IMG/VR virus record: IMGVR_UViG_3300004369_000851
Coordinates: 1-54,755 of that record
Length of the DNA: 54,755 bases
From: a virus
Reading direction: 5' to 3' (one strand)
Shown: positions 34,201 to 44,000 of the stretch, one piece after another
How the letters are laid out: each line of letters begins with the position of its first letter
Numbering within the stretch: position 1 is the stretch's first letter
Translations under genes and position numbers: made by a program
The notes under the pieces: model-generated
Seen by the model: the letters and a program-made list of their open reading frames with translations, nothing else
What the model was told of the DNA's origin: nothing
Database searches by the model: none

Positions 34201-37200
34201 AACCTAAATGACGTAAAGCCATCAAAGAGAGTTCAAATTCTTGTAAATGCTGGGCTTCTTCCTGCGGGAACAACTCCTGGTAAATCTCCTTCAAGGAAAA
34301 AACCAAAGAAGCAACCACCACAGCCACCAGGCGGTGGAACTCCAGCCCCAGTTACACCGACCCCAACACCATCGCCGACCCCTGCGCCAGCTGCTCCTGC
34401 GCCAACGCCAACCCCTACGCCAACTCCTACGCCAACCCCGACTCCGACTCCAGTTACCCCGACTCCGACTCCAGTTACCCCGACTCCAACTCCAGTTACC
34501 CCGACTCCAACGCCGCCGCCAGTTACTCCGACAAATATTGTTCCAGTTGCGCCAACACCAGCAAATACACCAACCCCAATTCCGTCAACGCTTCCACAGG
34601 CGCCAAATATTGTAACCCCGACCCCAACTCGACCACCTGTTCCGGCGGGGACGAATCAACGTGGGGTTGGACCAGTTGGGTTTTCCTTACAGCAACCCGC
34701 AGCAGTGGCGCAGCTGATCATTGACTCTAGGGGGCAACCTATTGCTTCGCCGTTGCCAATGTCCGCAAGGGTGCAAATTGCAGCAAACATTCAGGGTAGT
34801 GGGCCTGCTCTGGATTTGAGCGCCATAGTTGATCCAGCAAACATTCCCGCATATGACTCAAATAGTTTAGATCAATTTGATTCCGTGAGCGGTGTTTTGG
34901 TTAACAAAGCGACAGGTTATGCGGTTGAGGATTATTCACAAGTCAATATTCAGACAGATAACTCCGTGGCCGAAACCGCCGCACAAAGTTCCAATCCATA
35001 CCCCCCTTATGTCAAACAAGTAACCACCTATCCAGGGGTAAATTATGACTGGACAAAACCTTCGCAAGTTAAGCAGCGCACATATTTAATTCCTGGTGTT
35101 CATCCCAACTCAGTGGCAAATTTTACCGCTGGAGCAGAAATTCTTCGTGGCGACCTTGTAACTCAGGGCAAGGCTGGCGACCGCGCAGATGCAGACCATC
35201 TACGGTGGGGAAGAGAATGGGTTTATGTTAGGCATCTTGATGCAAACGGCCAGCCAGAAAAAAGAGCTGTCTTAATGGCACGACAAAGATTTGACTGGCG
35301 GGGCACTCCCTATGAAGAAAATTTTACTCAGCTGGATGAAATGGGATTAGTGGAAGATCCCGCCAACGAGGGCTCTAGTGTTCCAGTTTACGGTTACTAC
35401 GATTATAAAGACGCACACATGCTCGATAATGACCCCACGATGATGGCGGAAGAAGACGAACTTGACGCGTCTGGCAACAAGACTGGTCGCAAGGTTCCAT
35501 CACCGGGAAATCCAAAACCAGTTACTAACACTAATCATAGGTATGCAACCCGGTTTTCGGCAAGAGCAGACGGTCAGTTAAAGATAGCTTCGAATCAAAT
35601 CAGAACAAAATCAGGAAATTTGAATGGTAGAGGTAGGACTAAGACAAATAGCTGGTACAGCAGTGAGGAAACGGCTTCACCCAAAGTATTTTTGACCGCA
35701 GTGAATACGGCTCTTCGATCAGACTCACCTGATGACTGGGAAAAAGTTTGGAAACTAGGTGCGGACAGAATTGCCTACTTCCAAGAACGACGAGATGCAG
35801 GTTTGGTCTCATGGCGCAAGTCAAACGATTTCTCCGGATCAAGGGCATCAGAGCAGAACTCGATGAAATCAATTCAGGAAATAGTATTTTCTGGTGAGCA
35901 AATGGAAATGACTCATCAGATTTTAGAGCAACACATAACACCTGAAATTTTTGACAAGATTCGAGAAGCCGAAAGAGAAAAACGTGCATATAATGCTAAA
36001 AACAGAAACAGAAGACGTGCGCTTCAGGAATTGCTTAGAAGCGGTGCCTACAAGAGAAGAAATAAACCAATAGCGAGTGGATTGACCCATGAAATAAGTC
36101 CAGATCGCGACGCTAGCGGAAAATTGATAAGAAAAAGAACTGCTCAAGAAATACTTGAAGCCGTTACAAGACATCAAGCAATTGGGCAACTTGATACAAC
36201 GGATTTAGATACAGGCGTACCAATGCCAGTAGTGCTGGACGATATAGATATTGACTATCTTGAATCCATAACTCTGGCCTACGAAACAGGTTCTTTCACA
36301 AGAAGGGGCTCGCTAACCGAGGAGACCTCATCTCACGCCCCCTATGCAGCTGCGTGGGAGGGAGCGGGGTTTAGTGAACCACCGGTAGTGATTGCCAAAG
36401 AGGAAATTGCAGATTTAGTTGCGGCGACAGAATTGGATGGCACACCATCCGTAATGCCAATTACTCGAGGTATTGAAAGCGATACCGAACAAGACAGATT
36501 AACACGAGTGAAGCAGTTTGCCGAGGGTGAAAGATTTATCGTTGGTGAAGGGGGAATGGCGTATGGAAATGGAGAGAATTTTTCGCTCAATCCAAAGTCA
36601 CTCGGCGGTTGGCACAGCGATTCGGGCGGATCAATCACGGGCTTCCTACCCAAAACGGCTTCGGTAGTTTTGGTGGATGACGCAAAGGAGGTTCAAGGGA
36701 TGGTTCATGAGGCCGTTTGGTCCCTTGATAAAGCAGTAAGAACTCCGCAGGATGAAGGGACAAGAGTTACATACCCTAACGGGAATACGAAACAAATTTT
36801 TGAAAGCACACACGGCTCCGTAACATCAACAGCAGCGGGCAGCATAGACCCCAATGACCAAATTGCTTTTGATCAAGAATTGGCTCTTATTAAGCTTCAG
36901 AATAGAGTAAAAGCGGGAGGCACCCTGCGTAGTCAAAAGCCAGCTACTCAAGCGAGAATTGAGGCCCTGCGAGACAAAATGATTGATATATGGGTTGCGC
37001 TAGAAAGATCTTACGACAGAAGCGTGCTAATGAGTGACCCAAAAAATATAAAGATTCGAAATGCTCAACGGACAATTATGCACGCCGACTACACCACGAT
37101 GGCTATTTTGCTTGGGTTTGACGCCATGGTTGCCGGCGGGAGAAGTGGTGTTGATTCCGACAAAGGTAATAACACCAAAGAAATCTTAGAAGCAACAATT

Positions 37201-37383
37201 AAAATCCACGGCAGAGACACACGAGGAAATAGTGGAAGTGTTGGAAGCACTAATCATATTATGATTCTGAATAGATCCGCAATTATTGTCTCTAACGATC
37301 CTTGGCATGTTGATGACTATGTTGAAACAATAAATCAAGTGCTAGATGTTAACGGTCAACCAATATACGCTGTGAAAAGTTGA
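31222..37383 (+). CDS. Giant 2053-aa polyvalent protein with C-terminal ART-like domain
   Basis: The N-terminal 180 residues carry an internal-protein-like helical domain. The Cys-QFT module follows (C204 to C222, WRCPPETTAAGQFTNRIGAG). Basic linkers, an RSER repeat (about 757-775) and a Pro-Thr tract (about 1040-1148) separate the domains. The last 310 residues look like an ADP-ribosyltransferase fold: MPITRGIESD (R1749), FIVGEGGMAYGNGENFS, GFLPKTASVVLVDD, then LLGFDAMVAGGRSGVDS and ILNRSAIIVSN. The GxDAxx...LNRSAxxV ending is common in phage ART-like domains. No clear VxGxM motif is present, unlike its neighbours. ATG overlaps the previous TGA (ATGA). Overall a polyvalent-type virion protein. 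Confidence 0.8.
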   Translation: MSSLLVVRERDTLKPFAAVVSSPSGSTALGANQHGKAWADWVNAQSVSVSEISKMLDFTLTAEIKPFNKVEIEKLTSSFSREDIGQFRSLLLNKKSLVIVNQPQIQFIETHKPITFNLIKSSNLVPDENAFSDDDPDESEDVNQWPITDIAIAAIDVQYKNVAIDYKAAAFHLDRKVGKLLLEVKGARAIWDPDVADGRGSWRCPPETTAAGQFTNRIGAGCSWGLIRRIGRGILAAGQGIPKLEKLGAGLGAAGEANQKRKLEKQKNRLVRRIDRTPAAPRPPLKGPTTTAPATVSAVAPKTPRVPVKRRVASRMMRPLREMTEAAETAERMGSFYSRSRRRRKLEEAGVLPGPTVGSDVLRSFGVDDQFSGGNDVVDARLAGLTGTSRRKFRRVKKLLVDKQKMRKEVERHLSYPLDIIAMDLAIPLKRHDGNIDGPVVIMNKENYRPIMAFVDGGIDLFDEDGKHTITIRNKPGVSMFETRDKPDDGNWDDAITPYGLFGIMFQAGLNGEFSRAWFANSPIAPSNMPDSPTPDLNAPPGVNPRRVNSAAWPFGKPRRLNTDGSVDDRLGSLQNTEDRAGDMAQMIVNARSTLDVSEKRVTTNSDIKKLIDNKVKEAEIQRLSGIEQVAILNGKSPTHSNTYSQIVAVGDPANGIEAEETWARAIPGSGATDLILLRVTTDKKAKSQFSWGSASGGLSQPLFSTIEYFDRNGKVIGSRNKMGVWELDPIRKLRGTAPIDSPLADRDGSAGGLFTRRSERRSERQSERKIRRNIAGGGKRVRAESRREQFAKYLARRASRIEGQPIDPDDMPEFLWTDPAGTTQRPPRVIPSSTRTPTPNPQAPPGSSPTPGVGVPDNRPDLSLFRRARARRIQLSNTGKTGKFYAQSGQTAGPFAPAYLTMTRPEQVALNAAALEALEDLDSRWRRRLGVAPTDLAPLDEDVMLAFIKKVEQGDATTPADPRRAGIYKTHLHNFLTLSEMERNQSSLGAFDNLNDVKPSKRVQILVNAGLLPAGTTPGKSPSRKKPKKQPPQPPGGGTPAPVTPTPTPSPTPAPAAPAPTPTPTPTPTPTPTPTPVTPTPTPVTPTPTPVTPTPTPPPVTPTNIVPVAPTPANTPTPIPSTLPQAPNIVTPTPTRPPVPAGTNQRGVGPVGFSLQQPAAVAQLIIDSRGQPIASPLPMSARVQIAANIQGSGPALDLSAIVDPANIPAYDSNSLDQFDSVSGVLVNKATGYAVEDYSQVNIQTDNSVAETAAQSSNPYPPYVKQVTTYPGVNYDWTKPSQVKQRTYLIPGVHPNSVANFTAGAEILRGDLVTQGKAGDRADADHLRWGREWVYVRHLDANGQPEKRAVLMARQRFDWRGTPYEENFTQLDEMGLVEDPANEGSSVPVYGYYDYKDAHMLDNDPTMMAEEDELDASGNKTGRKVPSPGNPKPVTNTNHRYATRFSARADGQLKIASNQIRTKSGNLNGRGRTKTNSWYSSEETASPKVFLTAVNTALRSDSPDDWEKVWKLGADRIAYFQERRDAGLVSWRKSNDFSGSRASEQNSMKSIQEIVFSGEQMEMTHQILEQHITPEIFDKIREAEREKRAYNAKNRNRRRALQELLRSGAYKRRNKPIASGLTHEISPDRDASGKLIRKRTAQEILEAVTRHQAIGQLDTTDLDTGVPMPVVLDDIDIDYLESITLAYETGSFTRRGSLTEETSSHAPYAAAWEGAGFSEPPVVIAKEEIADLVAATELDGTPSVMPITRGIESDTEQDRLTRVKQFAEGERFIVGEGGMAYGNGENFSLNPKSLGGWHSDSGGSITGFLPKTASVVLVDDAKEVQGMVHEAVWSLDKAVRTPQDEGTRVTYPNGNTKQIFESTHGSVTSTAAGSIDPNDQIAFDQELALIKLQNRVKAGGTLRSQKPATQARIEALRDKMIDIWVALERSYDRSVLMSDPKNIKIRNAQRTIMHADYTTMAILLGFDAMVAGGRSGVDSDKGNNTKEILEATIKIHGRDTRGNSGSVGSTNHIMILNRSAIIVSNDPWHVDDYVETINQVLDVNGQPIYAVKS
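33489..33535 (+). repeat. 12-bp tandem repeat encoding RSER units
   Basis: CGAAGCGAACGA-type units repeat about three times, giving RRSERRSERQSER in the 2053-aa protein. It is a short basic/acidic linker and probably slippage-prone. Confidence 0.75.
34345..34530 (+). repeat. Pro-Thr low-complexity tract with 21-bp tandem repeats
   Basis: Codons alternate CCN/ACN over about 60 residues. From 34441 a 21-bp unit (ACTCCGACTCCAGTTACCCC plus G) repeats about three times, encoding PTPTPVT. It forms an extended spacer between the middle and C-terminal parts of the 2053-aa protein. The Gln/Arg/Leu-rich frame in another register here is a shadow. Confidence 0.88.
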
Positions 37384-37391
37384 TAAAAACT

Positions 37392-37790
37392 ATGAAAAAG
37401 AATCACATATACGAATCAAATCTTTCAAACGAAGACGGATATTTAGTTCAATCAGAAATCATTTCGCAAGCAAAGGCGATTGCAAACTTTCTCCTTTTTC
37501 CGCCATTTACATTTCTTAGCAATAAGAAAAAATCCAAACAAATCTACGATGACCTAATTGAGCAACGAGAAAGTCTTCTTCGTAGTATCGGAAACAAACA
37601 AATATCAATCAAAAAGATCTATCAGGATATTGTCAATGATCATAAAAAACTTTTTGACGATGCTTCGGCATGGATGAAAAAGTCCAACAATGACCATACT
37701 GTGGCAGCAGAACTCTTTAGAAAAAACAATCAAACACAAGAAAGACTGGTTGCGTCGGCTGCCGAAACCCCAGGTGGGTGGATTCCATGA
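37392..37790 (+). CDS. Hypothetical small helical protein
   Basis: The ATG at 37392 gives 132 residues; a TTG at 37380 overlapping the previous stop would add four. The sequence is Lys/Asn-rich and helical, with one hydrophobic patch (ANFLLFPPFTFL, about residues 33-44) that might contact a membrane. The end (AAETPGGWIP) overlaps the next gene as ATGA. No family is recognised. Confidence 0.65.
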   Translation: MKKNHIYESNLSNEDGYLVQSEIISQAKAIANFLLFPPFTFLSNKKKSKQIYDDLIEQRESLLRSIGNKQISIKKIYQDIVNDHKKLFDDASAWMKKSNNDHTVAAELFRKNNQTQERLVASAAETPGGWIP

Positions 37791-37945
37791 GCCGACCAAT
37801 CAAGAGAAAACTTAAGAAAAAACGAAGAATTACTGGCGAGAATCAAAAAAACAGAAAAATCTGGGAAAACCTAAGACAACGAGGGGTTCGGTCAATTGAC
37901 ACCCTTGGCGATGGAGGTCTGGTCAGTGGTGGGTCTAATGACTGA
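37787..37945 (+). CDS. Tiny basic protein (52 aa)
   Basis: The start overlaps the previous stop as ATGA. The N-terminal half is almost all Lys/Arg (MSRPIKRKLKKKRR), and the C-terminal part ends GDGGLVSGGSND. Size and charge suggest nucleic-acid binding or a packaged basic peptide. Coupled translation supports it being real. Confidence 0.6.
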   Translation: MSRPIKRKLKKKRRITGENQKNRKIWENLRQRGVRSIDTLGDGGLVSGGSND

Positions 37946-37975
37946 ATTAAGGATGTACTATTGTCTTACTACCCC

Positions 37976-38000
37976 AGTAACCACTGTGTGTTACTTTTTT
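37976..38000 (+). terminator. Rho-independent terminator candidate before the 2367-aa gene
   Basis: AGTAAC and GTTACT form a 6-bp stem around CACTGTGT, directly followed by six T residues. It lies 13 bases before the preferred ATG of the next gene, so read-through or attenuation would control that gene. Confidence 0.4.
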
Positions 38001-38013
38001 GTGGACGGAATTA

Positions 38014-41000
38014 ATGGAAAGTAAATCACTCATTACAGACACCTATCCAATGATTGGATTGGATGAAAAAAACATCACTGGTAAATCACGCCGACTTCGT
38101 CCGACTGATCCAAATGTATTTAGTAACCCCGATTCAGCCAGGGTGAGGGCTAGGCAAATTAATTGCATTGGAATCCGAAAATACAATTCCACATCTGGCG
38201 GTTATGTTTGGATGCCGTGCACTAACGAATCCGACTACAGAAGACAAATGGGGACAAGCCATTCGGGTCGACTTCAAAGACGCCGAGAGATTCAAGATGA
38301 AATTCGAAGGTTCGTTCGGGGTAAAGGCCACGATGATGTAGATCAAAAATCTGGTGCATACACAAAACCAGAAATGCGCGAGAAAATTAAAAATCGCATT
38401 ATGGCTGGCAGTAAGGGCGGGAAGCCAGGGCAATGGTCTGCACGAAAAGCTCAATTGTTGGCTCAGGAATATCGTAAATCAGGTGGCGGATACAAGGGTG
38501 GCAGAACAAGAACACAAAGAAGTCTTTCACGGTGGTCAAAAGAAAAATGGACTACATCTAGTGGTAAGCCAGCCAATCAAAGCGGTGGGATGCGACGATA
38601 CCTACCTCAAGCGGCTTGGGCAAAACTGACGCCAGGGCAAGTAAGGGCAGCTAATAGAAAAAAAATTCAAGGTTCAAAGCTTGGTTCACAATATGTGAGA
38701 AACACCGAAGCCGCTATGGATGCGGCGCGGAGTTCTCAAAAACAAATTCTTGAATTAATGATTTCAGAAAAAGCCCTTGGACGAGGCGTTGGCTCATATG
38801 CTGCTTCCCGAGCAATAGATAGACCACGAATCGGAAGAAAAAAGCGTGGCCGTGGAATTATTGCTACTGGCGGTATGCCAGGAAAAGCGAAACCTACGGG
38901 AAGCCGAATTTCTAGGGACGATGATGGTTGGGCCGACGAAGGCACAACGAATCCTGTTTGGGTTGGTCTACCAAGCGACAATCCACAAATGATGCCAGCC
39001 GTTCCGGAAGAACAACCCGTTCCAGAAAAAGTTCCAGAGCCCGTTCCAGAAAGAATTCCACAACCAGTAAGACCACCAATACCACAACCATCACGACCAA
39101 GAACGCCATCAGTACCAGTACCCACAAGAGTGCGCGAAAGCGCTGCTGAAAGAATGCGGCAGATTGATAGTCCTAATGTGGTAGATCCAGTAGTCGGCGC
39201 ATTCAGGTTTAGATATAAAGAAAATTACCGACTTATAAAGCAGTCAACGGATAACGGTGCCAAAGTGCTTCAGGGTGCCGGAAAAGGGAGTCATCTTAGA
39301 CTTAGAAGAAGAGTTCCCGATGGGACTGATGGCGTGATGAAAAATATATATACGACCGTTAATGGAACGGTTGCATATGACGCTCTTCGATTTCAGTTGA
39401 TAGAACAAGGTTTTATTACGGCAGAGCAAGTACCATACAAAGCCGAGAAAAAAATAAATACCCTTAGCGCTATTGATAAAAATATAATTAAAAAAGTATT
39501 AGACGACATGATAGAAGCAAAAAATATTAAATTGTCGTCGGACGGATATATAACTGAATTCCCTGGAGTTAGAGCAATTGCGTTAAGGGTGAGAGAGCAA
39601 CTTCAAAGATCAATCTCCACAGAAGACATTGCAAATTTTTTGCGCAATGAAAAACAAAACCCTGTTTTGGCTCAAGCCATAAATAGAACGGATAGGAAAA
39701 TCCAAGAAATAGGACAGAAAGAAGCGGTCTGGAGTGAGTGGCGCGAGTTAATTTTTGAAAGACTTAGAAGTGTTGGTATGGCTGAAACGCGCCAACCAAT
39801 ACCCAACCCAGAAACCCTTGACTGGCTTAACGGACAAGACCAAACAGATATACATACGTTCTGGAATGCGTGGATCAAACCTGAAATTTTAGCCAATGAA
39901 AAATTGTACTCAGAAGAAATACTTGATTTTGTTAAATCGCATAAAGGCAACAAAGCACCAAAAAAGATTTTATCAAAGGATTATTTGGGTGTTAACCCTA
40001 TTGACTCCCTGTCAAGCAATGATCGGGAAATCTTTTATGGATGGAATCGTTCTCTGGATCTTGACAGAGATCCATTTTCGGGAATCAGTTCAGAGGTATT
40101 GGATAGTATTTATCTGGATCTAAATCAATTACAAGCACAATCACCACAGAGGGGTGTCTATTCGGATACAAATATTAACGCCGAGGTTCTTCAATTACAC
40201 AGGGAGCTATACAATGCCGAGTTGAGTCCTCAGTTTTTTGAAGCAATAACCACCCCAGATCGCAAAGTAAGCGCACAGTTTTATGAATTTGCGGTTTGGC
40301 GACAAAAAGAAATTGACGCTGGAAGATACGTAGACGACATAGACGATATGGGCGACGTAGTAGGTCCAGTGATTGGCTCAATGGGGTCGGGCCGTGGTGA
40401 TGGCAGTAGGCGACGTATCAGAAGAAGCGATTCAGGTGGTGCAGTCGGCGCAATGGCCGCAACACCAGATGACAGGCGCAGAGATTTTGCAATCAAAAAA
40501 CGCAGATGGCAATCAGGAATCATTAGCCAAGCAGTGCTTGATAATCAAAGCCGATTAGAGCGGGTCAAGAATGACCCAACCAACACTGAAACAGCGTTGT
40601 TTCCAGAATTTATGAATAGATTCCAATACGCGGAACTTCAATCAATAACAGGACTTGGGGCTGGACAGGCTTGGGCCCACAGAGTCATTGACGAGTTATT
40701 TGGGGAAATGGTCAAGGAGTGGGGACCGAACGAAACTCTTGCGTACGGAGAACTCAAGCCATTCAATTTGTGGGATTCCCCAATGTCGGCCCTCGACATT
40801 GAAAATTTGGAAGAAAACAAAAGAACAATTGCCAAAGAATTTATAGAAGAAGCGATCAAACTTGACCCCAATAGTCCTTTTGCCCAATACGACATCAATC
40901 AAATGGAAGACAAAGATGTTGATATGTTGTGGAAAGTTTTCATAGTTCCAGAACTATTAAAGACGGATGGTATGGCGTCAAAAGAACCATTGCCATTTGT

Positions 41001-44000
41001 TTTGGATCTTAACACCGCCGAAAGTTTAAGAAACTATGCCGAGTACAGAACAATGAAAAGACTTGGTTTGGAAAATGGTGTTTCCGATAAGGAGTTTCAG
41101 GATGCCATTGATGAACTATTTATTGAGGCTCCGGCCTATGAATTTAGAAAGTTCATAGAAGAACTCAATGAGTCATACGACAAGTTTAAATCAACTGGAT
41201 TATTGCCAGGTGATTTTTTGCATACCGAATTAATAGATCCAAGCACAGACAGGTTTTATACAAAAGAAAAATGGCGGGAACTATTCACCGAGGCCTCCAA
41301 CAAATATGTGGAAGTGAATAATGATTACTTTCCGAATGTTGAACGTAATAAAGCTGGGGATGCCTATATGGGTTGGTTCAACATAGGGCTTCACTTGGGC
41401 TACATCACCCCGGAAGACATAGAGAATGGCAAAGAACAAGCAGATGATTTAGAAGAGATAGATCCGCTTCCAGATCTTGATCCAAAAGATCTCCATTTCG
41501 ATCCCAGCGACTCAACAAAAATTAGAAATATGCCTGGGTTTGGCTGGATTTACAGGACATTTGGCACCAACGCAAAAAACTGGGCATATTCGCTTGCTGA
41601 AATATATCATCCATACGACATACAGCAAGAGCGATATACGCCAGGGCTCAAAGAAGAAATTGCTCAATTTGATAAATATGACTGGGATAATTTGTATGAG
41701 TTAATTAAGAGAGAAGAAGCTGGCGAAACGGAACAAGATGAAGATCTGCCTTTTTCTGGGAAAACAAGTAGATATGAGAAATTGAGAGAACAGAAAGGTA
41801 AAGCAGCAAAGGCTCAACAAAAATTACTTGATGGCAAAAATGCAACTTCTAAAGCGCTAGTAGATTCCATTTGGGATTTATTTACCACCGACGGATTAAC
41901 AGACGAAGAGATCGCCGCGAAAATGCAATATGAACCACTAGTTGTTTCAAGTGTACTCAAAAGAGAATCAAAAGCACGAGGTCTGGCGAGAGGCGCATTT
42001 GATAGTCAACAAAAAATAAATACGCAAGGAATGAAAAATAGAGAAGATGCTTTTCAGGCGGATTTAGTTGCTGCGGAATTGGCTCGACTTAAAAAACTAG
42101 GCACAAATGCAGACGGTTATTTGGATGACCTACGTAACTCGCTTGAGAATTACAAAAACATAAACAAACAAGCCAACTCATCTTATAGTCGAGAACGCGC
42201 ACGGTTTGCTTCTTTGGCAACACTTGGTCGCAAGCTTGTTGAGGGTGCACCCGATGGACGCAAAGAATGGGATCCCAAGAAAGAATCGGCAGCCTCTTTT
42301 AAGAATAGATGGTTGAAATATATTTCTCAAAACCAACCAGCGCTTGCCTTGATTTCTGCTCAAATTACCGCACAGGGCTGGGATGAAGGCGGTAGAAGAA
42401 GTGCATCAAAACGAATTTTAGATCGATCTAGAAGAATGATAGATCAAATAACAGAAGAAATTGAAAAAATAGAGAATTTGAAAAAAATGTCAGATGTTGA
42501 AAGGATACGCGCACGACATCAAATTGTTTCGCTTTCAGCGGCTAGAGAAGCTGCCAAAAAAGCCGTGCAGGGTCTATATCCCAAGTTGACCGAGGATGAA
42601 ATTCAAACACTGCTTAATGATGGCGGAGTAACCGGAAAAATGGCGGCTGGTCTGCGTGGCGCAATGGCCGGCAGAAAGGCAAAAAAATTAACAGAATACT
42701 CAGAACGCAATCGCTGGGATAAACGTGGCGCACTAAGAAGAGCGGCTGATCGTTTTTCTGGAGCCAAAGCACGGCCAAGCGTAATGAGGGTCGTGGACTT
42801 GCTTGACAACCCAGACAATGTTCTTTCGGTGGGAAATCAAAGACCTGCAAGAAGCCGCAGAAATATAGGAACTGCCGCAATTGATTCAACCCCACGAATG
42901 GACAAAATGAGGGTTACTAAACTGCTTGGCAGAATTAACAATCAAGATTTTGGTCAAAAACGATCCAGCGCAGAGCGTGCACAGATAAAAGAATTAAGGC
43001 GCAATGCTAGAAAATTAAAAGTAAATATTGATAGATATTTTACCGCTGAAGACGACGACGAAGATGTTAAATGGTCGTCCAATGATTGGTCGTATGCTAA
43101 AAAATCACCGATTCGTGGTGCCGATATGGTTATTTATCGCAAGAACCCAAACATCAAAAACCCCGAACAAGCAATTGAGGTTTTGGTTATATCTCGCAGG
43201 AGCGGGCCGTTTACTGGAGCAAGAGCCCTACCTGGAGGTTTGAATGATGAGGGCGAAACGCTGATTGAGACAGCCACTCGAGAAATGAATGAGGAAGTTG
43301 GAATTTCCGCCGATGGAAGAAAAGTAGTCAACCTTGGGATTGTTCAATCCAGAGACTGGGATCCGCGTTTTGTTGAAGGAGTAACCGTTCAAGGTATTTC
43401 AATTGAGGTTCCATACGAGCAAGTTGCTGTTGCTGGAAGCGACGCAATGAAAGCCGATTGGGTGACCCTAGGGGAATTAATCAACGGCGACAGTCATATT
43501 GCTTTCGGGCACGCATCGTTTATGAGAGAGGCTTTTCAATCACAAGCACCAGTAACTTCTGAAAAATTGGCTATTCACGAAAAAGCAGCACGGATCAGAA
43601 ACAGGCGTCTGATTGAAAAAATTAACGCAAAGAGGTCACAGGCTGGACAAAAATTATTCCCAGTCGTATCTGATGAGGATGTCAGAAATTCATTTGACGT
43701 TATTCGCCCTACGGATCCACGGTATATGGTTGCAAATGACCCCGAGTCTGGCGTCCGTGGCGCAATGGCTGGAAGATCATCGGAACGATACGACATCAGG
43801 GTAAACGATGATAAAACTTTCAGCATAATTGATACGCAAAACAACAATTTAATAATAGCTGGACCATTCCCAACCCGAAATCAAGCCCTCTACGCAGCTA
43901 TCAAAAAAGACAGAGATCCAAGTTTTGATCCGCAAAGATGGGTAAGAAAACCTAAATCTACAAAATCAAAAAGAAAAAAGAAAGCAAAAAAAACACGAAC

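Noticed and set aside
34441-34530. Regular repeats as a CRISPR array
   Set aside because: The 21-bp units have no spacers and stay in the reading frame of a Pro-Thr linker.
34247-34615. A Gln/Arg/Leu-rich 122-codon frame
   Set aside because: It is the Pro-Thr repeat read in a shifted frame.
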